A stretch of 64,000 nucleotides of DNA from Streptomyces sp. Ru71 (GTDB lineage: Bacteria; Actinomycetota; Actinomycetes; Streptomycetales; Streptomycetaceae), in the NCBI RefSeq assembly GCF_002920535.1, contig NZ_PQSS01000024.1:33169-97168 (forward strand), in the 5' to 3' direction. The notes beneath the pieces were generated by a model, which was given only the letters and a program-made list of their open reading frames with translations, did no database searches and was not told the DNA's origin. This document shows, one piece after another, positions 1 through 7,938 of this stretch (within the stretch, counting starts at the first letter, position 1; every line of letters begins with the position of its first letter). The position numbers and the translations under genes were made by a program.

Positions 1-1
1 C

Positions 2-220
2 GTCGGTTGCCCGATCTCGCTGTACGAGCAGCAGACGCACCACGTGCTGTGCCCCTGCCACCAGTCCACCTTCGACCTGTCCGACGGTGCCCGCGTGATC
101 TTCGGTCCCGCCGGTCACGCCCTGCCGCAGTTGCGCATCGGCGTGAACGACGAGGGCTACCTGGAGGCGCTCGGCGACTTCGAAGAGCCCGTCGGTCCTG
201 CATTCTGGGAGCGCGGATGA
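2..220 (+). CDS. qcrA: Rieske iron-sulfur subunit of cytochrome bc1 complex, C-terminal 72 residues (partial)
   Basis: The gene runs in from the left edge; only the C-terminus is seen. It carries the second half of the Rieske [2Fe-2S] site: a GCP remnant of the first ligand box and a CPCHQSTFD second box (Cys and His ligands), followed by a short beta-rich end closing with FWERG. The Rieske protein passes electrons from quinol to cytochrome c at the membrane. Its TGA overlaps the qcrB ATG (ATGA), so the two are co-translated in the qcrCAB operon. Confidence 0.93.
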   Translation, partial: VGCPISLYEQQTHHVLCPCHQSTFDLSDGARVIFGPAGHALPQLRIGVNDEGYLEALGDFEEPVGPAFWERG

Positions 221-1854
221 GCACTACCACTGGCACAGAGTCCCGCTCGCGCGGGAAGGCACCGGCTGGCGAGCGCCTCGCCGACTGGGCGGACGGCCGG
301 CTGGGGATCTACTCCCTCGCCAAGTCCAACATGCGCAAGATCTTCCCCGACCACTGGTCGTTCATGTTGGGCGAAGTGTGCATGTACAGCTTCATCATCA
401 TCATCCTGACGGGTGTCTATCTGACGCTGTTCTTCCACCCGTCGATGAACGAGGTGGAGTACCACGGCAGCTATGTCCCGCTCCAGGGACAGATGATGTC
501 CGAGGCGTTCAGCTCGACCCTGCACATCTCCTTCGACGTGCGTGGCGGTCTGCTCATCCGGCAGATCCACCACTGGGGCGCGATCGTCTTCATCGCCGGC
601 ATGTTCGTGCACATGATGCGCGTGTTCTTCACCGGCGCGTTCCGCAAGCCGCGTGAGGTCAACTGGCTGTTCGGCTTCCTGCTGTTCGTCCTGGGCATGT
701 TCACCGGCTTCACCGGTTACTCGCTCCCGGACGACCTGCTCTCCGGCACCGGTGTCCGCTTCATGGAGGGCGCGATCCTGTCCGTGCCGATTGTCGGCAC
801 GTACATCTCGTTCTTCCTCTTCGGCGGCGAGTTCCCGGGCGGCGACTTCGTGGCCCGTTTCTACTCGATCCACATCCTGCTGCTGCCGGGCATCATGCTG
901 GGCCTGATGGTGGCCCACCTGATCCTGGTCTTCTACCACAAGCACACCCAGTACGCGGGCCCCGGCAAGTCGAACAAGAACGTCGTGGGCATGCCGCTGC
1001 TGCCGGTGTACATGGCGAAGGCGGGCGGCTTCTTCTTCCTGGTCTTCGGTGTCCTGGCGGCGCTCGCCGCCGTGGCGCAGATCAACCCGATCTGGTCCAT
1101 GGGCCCCTACCGTCCGGACCAGGTGTCCACCGGCGCCCAGCCGGACTGGTACATGGGTATGGCCGAGGGTCTGGTCCGTGCGATGCCGGGCTGGGAGGTC
1201 AACTTCTGGGGTCACACGCTCGTCCTGGGTGTGCTCATCCCGCTGATCCTGTTCGGCCTGATCCTGGTCGCGATCATGATCTACCCGTTCATCGAGGCGT
1301 GGATCACCGGTGACAAGCGCGAGCACCACATCCTGGACCGCCCGCGCAACGCCCCGACCCGTACGGCGTTCGGTGCGGCCTGGCTGACCGTGTACTTCGT
1401 GATGCTGATCGGTGGCGGCAACGACATCTTCGCCACGCACTTCCACCTGTCGATCAACTCGGTCACCTGGTTCGTCCGGATCTCGTACTTCGTCGGACCG
1501 GTCCTGGCGTTCGTCATCACCAAGCGCGTCTGCCTCGGCCTGCAGCGCCGGGACAAGGAGAAGGTGTTGCACGGTCGCGAGACCGGCACCATCAAGCGCC
1601 TGCCGCACGGTGAGTTCATCGAGGTGCACGAGCCGCTCAGCCAGGAGGCGCTGCACACCCTCACCGCGCACGAGCAGTACAAGCCGCTCGCGATCGGCCC
1701 GACGGTCGACGAGAACGGTGTCGAGCGCAAGCTGAAGGGCTCCGAGAAGCTGCGCGCCAAGCTCAGCGAGGCGTACTTCGGCGCGGAGTCGCAGATTCCG
1801 AAGCCGACCGTCGAGGAGTACAAGGAGATCACGAGCGGCCACGGCCACCACTGA
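217..1854 (+). CDS. qcrB: Cytochrome bc1 complex cytochrome b subunit
   Basis: 545 residues, the usual actinobacterial length, which includes a C-terminal extension beyond the cytochrome b core. Membrane-embedded quinol oxidase subunit of the bc1 complex that works with the aa3 oxidase. Haem ligand pairs are visible as H118/H132 and H219/H234, and a PDWY motif (near residue 310) stands where b-type cytochromes have PEWY in the Qo site. Eight or more hydrophobic segments. The ATG at 217 is chosen because it overlaps the qcrA stop (ATGA); the open frame continues upstream but that part is the antiphase of qcrA. Last gene of the operon; tandem terminators follow. Confidence 0.97.
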   Translation: MSTTTGTESRSRGKAPAGERLADWADGRLGIYSLAKSNMRKIFPDHWSFMLGEVCMYSFIIIILTGVYLTLFFHPSMNEVEYHGSYVPLQGQMMSEAFSSTLHISFDVRGGLLIRQIHHWGAIVFIAGMFVHMMRVFFTGAFRKPREVNWLFGFLLFVLGMFTGFTGYSLPDDLLSGTGVRFMEGAILSVPIVGTYISFFLFGGEFPGGDFVARFYSIHILLLPGIMLGLMVAHLILVFYHKHTQYAGPGKSNKNVVGMPLLPVYMAKAGGFFFLVFGVLAALAAVAQINPIWSMGPYRPDQVSTGAQPDWYMGMAEGLVRAMPGWEVNFWGHTLVLGVLIPLILFGLILVAIMIYPFIEAWITGDKREHHILDRPRNAPTRTAFGAAWLTVYFVMLIGGGNDIFATHFHLSINSVTWFVRISYFVGPVLAFVITKRVCLGLQRRDKEKVLHGRETGTIKRLPHGEFIEVHEPLSQEALHTLTAHEQYKPLAIGPTVDENGVERKLKGSEKLRAKLSEAYFGAESQIPKPTVEEYKEITSGHGHH

Positions 1855-1882
1855 TCGCTGCGCAGACCACGCCACGGTTGAA

Positions 1883-1958
1883 GGGCCCCGTCCGGTTGTC
1901 CGGGCGGGGCCCCTCGCCGTGCGGGGTACGGGCCCCGTCCGGTGTGCGGACGGGGCCC
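1883..1958 (+). terminator. Two tandem GC-rich terminator hairpins after qcrB
   Basis: Two similar inverted repeats sit back to back between qcrB and trpD. The first pairs 1883-1895 with 1900-1912 (13 bp, one G-T wobble, TTGT loop). The second pairs 1930-1941 with 1947-1958 (12 perfect bp, GTGTG loop). Both have GGGCCCCGTCC arms, so the second looks like a duplicate of the first. There is no strong U tract, which is common in Streptomyces. Confidence 0.8.
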
Positions 1959-2025
1959 GTCGCCGTGCCCGGGGCTGGATAGGGTGGAGCTGTCATTGGA
2001 TGTGTACGACGACCAGGAGCGGCTG

Positions 2026-3090
2026 ATGAGCGCTGTGACCCCCGCTGGAGGCGACACCACGGCGGACCGTTCCTGGCCCCGCGTGCTGAACGGCCTGCTC
2101 GAAGGCCGCGACCAGAGCGCCGAGGACACCGCCTGGGCCATGGACCAGATCATGCGCGGCGAGGCCACCGACGCCCAGATCGCCGGGTTCGCGGTCGCGC
2201 TGCGCGCCAAGGGCGAGACCGTGGAGGAGATCACCGGCCTGGTCCGCGCCATGTACGACCACGCCAATGTGATCGAGGTGCCCGGCCCGACCGTCGACAT
2301 CGTCGGCACGGGCGGCGACGGCGCCAAGACGGTCAACATCTCCACCATGTCCTCGATCGTCGTCGCCGGCACCGGCGCGAAGGTGGTCAAGCACGGCAAC
2401 CGGGCCGCCTCCTCGGCCTCGGGCGCCTCGGACGTGCTGGAGAAGCTGGGCGTCAACCTGAACCTGCCGCTGCACCGGGTGCCGGAGGTGGCCGAGGAGG
2501 CCGGGATCACCTTCTGCTTCGCGGTGAAGTTCCACCCGGCGCTGCGTCATGTGGCCGCGGCCCGTGGCCAGTTGGGCATCCGTACGACCTTCAATGTGCT
2601 CGGTCCGCTCACCAACCCGGCGAAGGTGCGCGCGCAGGCGGTCGGCGTCGCGGACGCCCGGATGGCCCCGATCGTGGCCGGCGTCTTCGCCGAGCGCGGC
2701 AACTCCTCCCTGGTGTTCCGCGGCGACGACGGCCTCGACGAGCTGACGATCACCTCCACCTCCCGGGTCTGGGTCGTCCGGGACGGCAAGGTCACCGAGG
2801 AGACCTTCGACCCGCGCGAGGTCGGCATCGAGCTGGCACCCGTGGAGGCGCTGCGGGGCGCCGACGCCTCCTACAACGCCGAGGTGGCCCGGCGCCTGCT
2901 CGACGGCGAGCCCGGCCCCGTCCGGGACGCCGTGCTGCTCAACTCGGCGGCCGCGCTGGTCGCCCTGACGCCGACCGACGCACCGCTGGCGGAGCAGATC
3001 CAGGCCGGCATGGCGAAGGCGGCCCGGTCCATCGACTCCGGGTCGGCCAAGCGCACGCTGGAGCGCTGGGTGGCGGCCAGTAACGCCTAG
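2026..3090 (+). CDS. trpD: Anthranilate phosphoribosyltransferase
   Basis: 354 residues. Second step of tryptophan synthesis: transfers phosphoribose from PRPP to anthranilate in the cytosol. N-terminal helical domain, then the Gly-rich PRPP motif GTGGDG at residues 94-99, a KHGNRAASS segment and a GPLTNPA motif, all standard for the family. The ATG at 2026 has AGGAG six nt upstream; the open frame runs back to 1942 but lacks a ribosome site there. It stands alone here, away from the trpE-trpG fusion at 29.6-31.5 kb. Confidence 0.95.
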   Translation: MSAVTPAGGDTTADRSWPRVLNGLLEGRDQSAEDTAWAMDQIMRGEATDAQIAGFAVALRAKGETVEEITGLVRAMYDHANVIEVPGPTVDIVGTGGDGAKTVNISTMSSIVVAGTGAKVVKHGNRAASSASGASDVLEKLGVNLNLPLHRVPEVAEEAGITFCFAVKFHPALRHVAAARGQLGIRTTFNVLGPLTNPAKVRAQAVGVADARMAPIVAGVFAERGNSSLVFRGDDGLDELTITSTSRVWVVRDGKVTEETFDPREVGIELAPVEALRGADASYNAEVARRLLDGEPGPVRDAVLLNSAAALVALTPTDAPLAEQIQAGMAKAARSIDSGSAKRTLERWVAASNA

Positions 3091-3125
3091 GCTCACCGAT
3101 CGCCGTCCCGCGATCCGGACTCGGG

Positions 3126-3155
3126 TTGCGGGGCGGCGATCACTTCCGTTAGGTT
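3126..3155 (+). promoter_or_regulatory. Candidate promoter of the SAM-IV-controlled transcript
   Basis: A TTGCGG box (3126-3131) and a TAGGTT box (3150-3155) are 18 nt apart, and the predicted start near 3162 falls just ahead of the first base of the SAM-IV aptamer. Inferred from consensus only. Confidence 0.45.
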
Positions 3156-3164
3156 CCTGAACCA

Positions 3165-3301
3165 GGTCATGAGTGACAGTCATGAGGCCCCGGCCGACTG
3201 TCCGGCAACCCTCCGTCCGTGGCGGGGTGCCCCGGGTGAAGACCAGGCCGCAGTCAGCAAGGTCTGCGGCAAGCGCGGACCCCTCGCGAACCCAGGGGTC
3301 C
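3165..3301 (+). ncRNA. SAM-IV riboswitch with downstream expression-platform hairpin
   Basis: The segment follows the SAM-IV layout: GGTCATGAGTG at the 5' end, a CCGGCAACCCTCC core, a GGGGTGCCCCGGGTGA strand, and GACC at 3241-3244 closing with GGTC at 3165-3168. A CCGCAG/CTGCGG stem follows (3248-3253 with 3264-3269) and then GGCAAGCGCGG, as in actinobacterial members. Immediately after, GGACCCCT (3277-3284) pairs with AGGGGTCC (3294-3301), a likely terminator or sequestering stem. SAM-IV aptamers bind S-adenosylmethionine and usually repress sulfur-metabolism genes. It precedes the cysteine-desulfurase-like gene by about 120 nt. Confidence 0.88.
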
Positions 3302-3420
3302 TGGTCGTCGAGGAGTCTTCCGTGAGCAAGCGAATGCGATAGGGCCGCTGAGCCCCGCCTCCGCACACCCTTTTTCACTCTTTCTCGCGCTGTGCCGCGC
3401 ATCCTCACGGGAGTTCCGCC

Positions 3421-4782
3421 ATGTCTGTCTCCACTGCTGCCGCCGACCAGTCCGTTTGTGCCCCGCTGCCCGTTCTGGGGCGAGATGTCACCGTCCCGCT
3501 CGTCACCGGCGGCGAGGTCACCTACGCGGCCCTCGACTACGCGGCCAGCGCGCCCGCCCTGCAGCGGGTCTGGGACGACGTGGCGGCCTACGCGCCGTAC
3601 TACGGCAGCGTGCACCGCGGCGCCGGATACCTCTCCCAGCTCTCCACCGACCTGTTCGAGAACGCCCGCCGGACGGTCGCGGAGTTCCTCGACTGCCGCG
3701 ACGGCGACCAGGTCGTCTTCACCCGCTCCACCACGGACTCCCTCAACCTGCTCGCCCGCGCCGTCCCGGCCGACTGCCAGGTCTTCGTCTTCGAGACCGA
3801 GCACCACGCCTCGCTGCTGCCGTGGCAGCACGCCAAGGTCACCTACCTCAACGCCCCGCGCACCCCGGAGCAGGCCGTCGAGACCCTGGAGCGCGCCCTC
3901 GCCGACCGCGACCCCCACGGCCCGGCCCTGGTCTGCGTGACCGGCGCCTCCAACGTCACCGGTGAGCTGTGGCCGGTGCGCGAGCTGGCCGCCGCCGCGC
4001 ACGCCCACGGCGCCCGGATCGTCCTGGACGCCGCCCAGCTGGCCCCGCACCACCCGGTGAGCGTGCGCGACCTCGACGTCGACTGGGTCGCCTTCTCCGG
4101 CCACAAGCTCTACGCCCCGTTCGGCTCCGGCGTCCTCGCCGGCCGCGCCGACTGGCTCCGGGCCGCCGATCCCTACCTCGCGGGCGGCGGCGCCAGCCGC
4201 AAGGTCACCCGGCGCGAGGACGGGGGAGTGGACGTGGAGTGGCACGACAGCGCCGCCCGCCACGAGGCCGGCTCCCCGAACGTGATCGGCGCCTACTCCA
4301 TCGCCTCGGCCTGCAAGGCCCTCAGCGAGGCCGGCTGGGACACCCTGGTCGCCCGCGAGCGGCACCTGATCGCCAAGGTCCGCGAGGGCCTGGCCGACGT
4401 GCCCGAGGTGAAGGTCCTCTCCCTCTTCGGCGACGACGCCCCCCGGGTCGGCGTGATCTCCTTCGTCGTCGAGGGCTGGAACAGCTCCCACTTCGCCGCG
4501 GCCCTGTCCGCCGAGTACGGCATCGGCGTGCGCGACGGCCTCTTCTGCGCCCACCCGCTGGTGCGCACCCTGCTGGGCAGCGACCCCCAGACCCAGGGCG
4601 AGTGCGGCGCCCCCGAGGCCGCGCCGGGCGAGAAGTCCCTCAACGCGATCCGCGTGAGCTTCGGCGCCGGCACCCCCGACGAACACGTGGACCGCTTCGT
4701 CACGGCGGTGAAGGAACTGGTCACCCAGGGCGCGAAGTGGACCTACCGCACGGAGGACGGCCGCTGCGTACCGGCGGTGTGA
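3421..4782 (+). CDS. Aminotransferase class V, cysteine-desulfurase-like enzyme
   Basis: 453 residues, PLP fold type I. The PLP lysine is K229 in FSGHKLYAPFG; EHHASLLPW is the histidine segment over the cofactor; C376 in GLFCAHPL lies where group II desulfurases (SufS/CsdA) have their catalytic Cys. It should therefore release sulfur or a related group from cysteine or a similar substrate. It is longer than SufS (about 410) and is not in a suf operon. Control by a SAM-IV riboswitch ties it to methionine/SAM status rather than to Fe-S assembly. The true substrate cannot be settled from sequence. ATG at 3421 has ACGGGAG upstream. Confidence 0.85.
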   Translation: MSVSTAAADQSVCAPLPVLGRDVTVPLVTGGEVTYAALDYAASAPALQRVWDDVAAYAPYYGSVHRGAGYLSQLSTDLFENARRTVAEFLDCRDGDQVVFTRSTTDSLNLLARAVPADCQVFVFETEHHASLLPWQHAKVTYLNAPRTPEQAVETLERALADRDPHGPALVCVTGASNVTGELWPVRELAAAAHAHGARIVLDAAQLAPHHPVSVRDLDVDWVAFSGHKLYAPFGSGVLAGRADWLRAADPYLAGGGASRKVTRREDGGVDVEWHDSAARHEAGSPNVIGAYSIASACKALSEAGWDTLVARERHLIAKVREGLADVPEVKVLSLFGDDAPRVGVISFVVEGWNSSHFAAALSAEYGIGVRDGLFCAHPLVRTLLGSDPQTQGECGAPEAAPGEKSLNAIRVSFGAGTPDEHVDRFVTAVKELVTQGAKWTYRTEDGRCVPAV

Positions 4783-4785
4783 TCA

Positions 4786-4890
4786 GCGCCCCAAAGGGGC
4801 GCGGGGCTGTGCTGATATGCGGCTCCGCCGCGTGGGCGCGAGCAACCACTGACGGCCCGCGCCCGCGCACAGACCCGCGCCCCGCGGACG
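4786..4890. repeat. Intergenic repeat, long type (copy A)
   Basis: Begins with a perfect 7-bp hairpin, GCGCCCC (4786-4792), AAA, GGGGCGC (4796-4802), and continues through a TGCGGCTCCGCCGCGTG hairpin and GGGCGCGA. The same 70-100 bp block occurs inverted at 19430-19525, and the first part recurs at 15884 and 22392. It fills the gap between two convergent genes, so it may act as a two-way terminator. Confidence 0.7.
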
Positions 4891-4907
4891 ACTAGGCGAT
4901 CAAGGCG

Positions 4908-5189
4908 TCACGAGTCCAACCCGATCGCAAAAGCCGCCTCAAGGTCATGCTGGGAGTACGTCCGAAAAGCAACATGCGTGTCGGTCGCCTCGACACCGGG
5001 AATCTTGCTGATCCGCCCCGGAATGACCTCCGCCAGATCCTCGTGCTGCCGCACCCGCACCATGGCGATCAGGTCGTACGTCCCCGTCACGGAGAACACC
5101 TCGCTCACCGACTCCAGCGAAGCGATCTGCTCGGCGATCTCGGGGATCCGGTCCACGCTGGTCTTGATGAGGACGATCGCGGTGATCAC
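4908..5189 (-). CDS. Stand-alone Lrp/AsnC ligand-binding (RAM) domain protein
   Basis: 93 residues with only the C-terminal effector domain of Lrp/AsnC regulators and no helix-turn-helix. Typical features are the ITAIVLIKT first strand, GTYDLIAMVRV and a final AFRTY strand. Such RAM-only proteins form ring-shaped oligomers that bind amino acids or partner Lrp proteins. The GTG start at 5189 overlaps the stop of the rhomboid gene (GTGA), so it is translationally coupled to it. Ligand unknown. Confidence 0.85.
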   Translation of the reverse strand: MITAIVLIKTSVDRIPEIAEQIASLESVSEVFSVTGTYDLIAMVRVRQHEDLAEVIPGRISKIPGVEATDTHVAFRTYSQHDLEAAFAIGLDS

Positions 5190-5929
5190 GGCTGGTTCTC
5201 TCCCTCGGGAGCCGGAGCTGGGGCGGCTTTCACTCTAGCCGTACGGCGGAAGGCGGCCCACGCGACGGCGAAGCCCAGCCCGAAGCCGACCAGGTGCGCC
5301 AGGTACGCCACCCCCGGCCCCCCTCCGGAGCGCCCCGCGGCCAGCCACTGCAGCGCCGCCCAGAACGGCAGCACGACCCAGGCCGGGAAGCGCAGCGGCA
5401 GGAAGAACAGGAACGGCAGGAGACTGGTCACCCGGGCGCGGGGAAAGAGGTAGAGGAACGCGCCGAGGACCGCCGAGATCGCCCCCGAGGCGCCGACCAG
5501 CGACTGCCCGGAGCCGGCGTGGGCGGCGGCGTAGCCCAGCAGGGCCAGGTAGCCGCAGCCGGCGTAGAACAGGACGAACCGGCCGCGGCCCATCCGTTCC
5601 TCGGTCATCGCCCCGAAGACGTAGAGGAAGAGCATGTTGCCGAGCAGATGCACCCAGCTGCCGTGCACGAACAGGGCCGTCGCCGGGGTCAGGGCGGCGC
5701 CCGGGACTCCCGCGAAGAGCTCGGCCGGGATCACGCCCCAGCGCCGGAAGTAGGCCCGCTGCGCGGCGAGCAGCTCGTCGCCGTGGCCGTAGGCCGGGTT
5801 CACCCCCGCCGCCGGTCCCAGCAGGAAGACCAGACAGCACAGGGCGATCAGTGCGTACGTCACCGGTGCCGAGGTGCCCCTCAGCGCCCTGCCCGCCCGG
5901 CCCACCGCGGCCGTCCAGTTGCCGATCAT
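5186..5929 (-). CDS. Rhomboid-family intramembrane serine protease
   Basis: 247 residues from the ATG at 5929 (an in-frame ATG at 5959 is also possible; neither has a clear ribosome site). Six or seven hydrophobic segments. Catalytic dyad visible: S148 in GASG and H212 in AHLVGFGLGF; the HxxxN motif is H94/N98. Cleaves membrane proteins within or near the bilayer. An N-terminal variable stretch precedes the first transmembrane helix. It overlaps the downstream RAM-domain gene by 4 nt, which suggests joint expression. Substrates unknown. Confidence 0.87.
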   Translation of the reverse strand: MIGNWTAAVGRAGRALRGTSAPVTYALIALCCLVFLLGPAAGVNPAYGHGDELLAAQRAYFRRWGVIPAELFAGVPGAALTPATALFVHGSWVHLLGNMLFLYVFGAMTEERMGRGRFVLFYAGCGYLALLGYAAAHAGSGQSLVGASGAISAVLGAFLYLFPRARVTSLLPFLFFLPLRFPAWVVLPFWAALQWLAAGRSGGGPGVAYLAHLVGFGLGFAVAWAAFRRTARVKAAPAPAPEGENQP

Positions 5930-6085
5930 GGACACAGAGCATGACGTAACGGGACGCATCGGACGAGGCCGCCTCGCCGCCGTGGACGGACCAGCGGCGA
6001 GTGACCGCCAGGCCGTAGGGTTACGAGCCACACGCACCGGGGAGGCCGGTGCGTCACGGACACTGGAAGAAAGCGAACAGTCACG

Positions 6086-6325
6086 ATGACGGTTCCCCTG
6101 CCGACCGAAACGACGCGGTGGCGCTGCACGCTCTGCGGCAACCTCACCCGCTTCGACGTGACCCGCTCGTCGAAGGTCGTCGAGTACGTCCACCTCGACC
6201 TGGCGGGTGAGCCCAAGGTCGACGAGCGCGAGGTGCTCAGTGAGACCATCGAGTCGGTGCGCTGCCGCTGGTGCAACGCGGTCGACCAGGTGGAGCTCGT
6301 GGAGCGGCCGGCGGCCGAGGCCTGA
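6086..6325 (+). CDS. Small conserved zinc-ribbon-like protein
   Basis: 79 residues with two CxxC knuckles, CTLC near residue 14 and CRWC near residue 62, spaced as in a zinc ribbon. The middle is acidic (KVDEREVLSETIES). No catalytic motif. A TAGGGT -10-like box lies at 6016-6021. It is followed 58 nt later by the NYN-domain gene on the same strand, so a nucleic-acid role is possible but unproven. Confidence 0.75.
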   Translation: MTVPLPTETTRWRCTLCGNLTRFDVTRSSKVVEYVHLDLAGEPKVDEREVLSETIESVRCRWCNAVDQVELVERPAAEA

Positions 6326-6383
6326 GCCGGGCGTCCGCTCGCGGCCGACAGGGAAACACGCACGACAGGTACAGGAGTGACGG

Positions 6384-7727
6384 ATGGTGGAGACCGCAGG
6401 CGGGGGGCCGGGCGACGGCGCCGCTGAGGTGCTCGACCGTCCGCTGCCCGACGGTGTGCGCCGCAAGGTCGTCCAGATCGTCGCCGACGGCTTCGGCGGG
6501 CTGACCCTCGGCGAACTGCCCGCCCAGCTCAGGCAGTACGCCCGGTTCGCCCCGAACCGGCGGGCCAAGTTCGCCGGGAACGCGATGGCGGCCGCGCTGG
6601 AGACCGACCCGCTGTTCCGGCAGCGGATCGGCGAGAAGTTCAGAGAGGCGCAACCGGAGATGGCCGGCGCCCTGGACTCCGGCTCCCCGCCCCCGGCCGC
6701 GGACCCGCTCGACGTGGCGGCCGCGGCCTATGTGCTGCGGCCCACGGGCTGGGTGAAGCTGGTCACCGCGGCCGGCGAGGAGGCGCAGCGGGCCCACGCC
6801 GAGCGCGCCGACGAGGAGAGCCGCGCCGAACTGGAGCGGCTGCGCGAGCAGCTCACCCAGGCCAAGGAGCACAACCGGGCCGAGATCGAGCGGCTGCGCG
6901 CCGAGCTGGATCAGGCCCGCAAGGAAGCGGAATCGCTTCACCGCAAGCTGCGCGCTGCCCTCAGCGACGTCAAGCGCGGCGAGGCGGCGCTGCGCAAGGC
7001 GCAGGCCGAGACCGAGGCCATCCGTGCCGAGGGGCAGGCGCAGGTGTCCGCGGCGGACAGCGAGTCGCGGCGGCTCAAGGCGCGGCTCGGCGAGGCCGAG
7101 GCGGCCCTGGAGGCCACCCGGCGCGCGGCGCGCGAGGGCCGCAGCGTGGAGGACATGCGGGTCCGGCTGCTGCTGGACACCCTGCTGGACGCCACCCAGG
7201 GGCTTCGGCGGGAACTCGCGCTGCCGCCGGTGTCCGTGCGCCCGGCCGAGACCGTGGACGCCGTGGAGCCGGGCCGGATGACGCCGAAGGACATCGCGGC
7301 GCGTGCCCTGTCCGAGAACGACCCGGCGATCCTGGACCAGTTGCTGGCGCTGCCGCAGGTGCATCTGGTCGTCGACGGCTACAACGTCACCAAGACCGGC
7401 TATCCGCAGATGCCGCTGGAGAAGCAGCGGCTGAGGCTGCTCGGGCAGCTCTCGGCGCTCGCCGCGCAGACCGGCGCTGAGGTCACCTGTGTCTTCGACG
7501 GGGCCGAGCTGGTCGCGCCGGTGCTGCTGGCGCCGCCGCGCGGGGTGCGGGTGCTGTTCTCCAAGCCGGGGGTGACGGCCGACGAGCTGATCCGCCAGCT
7601 GGTGCGCGCCGAGCCGCCGGGCCGGCCGGTCATCGTCGCCTCCACCGACCGCGAGGTGGCCGACGGGGTCGCGCGGGCCGGTGCCCGGCCGGTGGCTTCT
7701 GCGGTACTCCTCAAGCGACTGTCCTAG
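6384..7727 (+). CDS. NYN-domain (YacP-like) putative ribonuclease with coiled coil
   Basis: 447 residues. Residues about 140-255 are a long Glu/Arg/Ala-rich coiled coil (ERLREQL, ERLRAEL repeats). The C-terminal third holds the NYN/PIN-like fold: LVVDGYNVTKTGYP with the first acidic residue, VTCVFDGAE with the second, and VIVASTDREVADG with the third. The family includes the tRNA/rRNA-acting nuclease YacP (Rae1), so RNA cleavage is likely. ATG at 6384 has ACAGGAG six nt upstream. Confidence 0.85.
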   Translation: MVETAGGGPGDGAAEVLDRPLPDGVRRKVVQIVADGFGGLTLGELPAQLRQYARFAPNRRAKFAGNAMAAALETDPLFRQRIGEKFREAQPEMAGALDSGSPPPAADPLDVAAAAYVLRPTGWVKLVTAAGEEAQRAHAERADEESRAELERLREQLTQAKEHNRAEIERLRAELDQARKEAESLHRKLRAALSDVKRGEAALRKAQAETEAIRAEGQAQVSAADSESRRLKARLGEAEAALEATRRAAREGRSVEDMRVRLLLDTLLDATQGLRRELALPPVSVRPAETVDAVEPGRMTPKDIAARALSENDPAILDQLLALPQVHLVVDGYNVTKTGYPQMPLEKQRLRLLGQLSALAAQTGAEVTCVFDGAELVAPVLLAPPRGVRVLFSKPGVTADELIRQLVRAEPPGRPVIVASTDREVADGVARAGARPVASAVLLKRLS

Positions 7728-7856
7728 AAGGTGAACGCACGGGCCTAATGCCCGGATTGGTGTCCGTGATGATCAACGGACGGTCAATCCCGTGTCACGC
7801 CTGGTGAGTTGTGTGTAAAGATTGCAGGGCGGGGCGGGATTTTTTGCTGTGAGGAT

Positions 7857-7886
7857 TTGAACTGATCACAAGAAGGTCACTAGGGT
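7857..7886 (+). promoter_or_regulatory. Promoter of the first NlpC/P60 gene
   Basis: TTGAAC (7857-7862), 18-nt spacer, TAGGGT (7881-7886), close to the vegetative Streptomyces consensus. Predicted start near 7893 gives a leader of about 45 nt that includes the AAGGAG site at 7924-7929. I looked for a c-di-AMP riboswitch, common before such hydrolases, and found none. Confidence 0.6.
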
Positions 7887-7938
7887 CTGCCATCGAACCT
7901 CCGAACGGGTGATCACTCACAAGAAGGAGTTCGCCTCC

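Noticed and set aside
7728..7938. c-di-AMP (ydaO) riboswitch before the first NlpC/P60 gene
   Set aside because: Common in front of such genes in Streptomyces, but the conserved blocks are not present and the promoter lies too close to the start.
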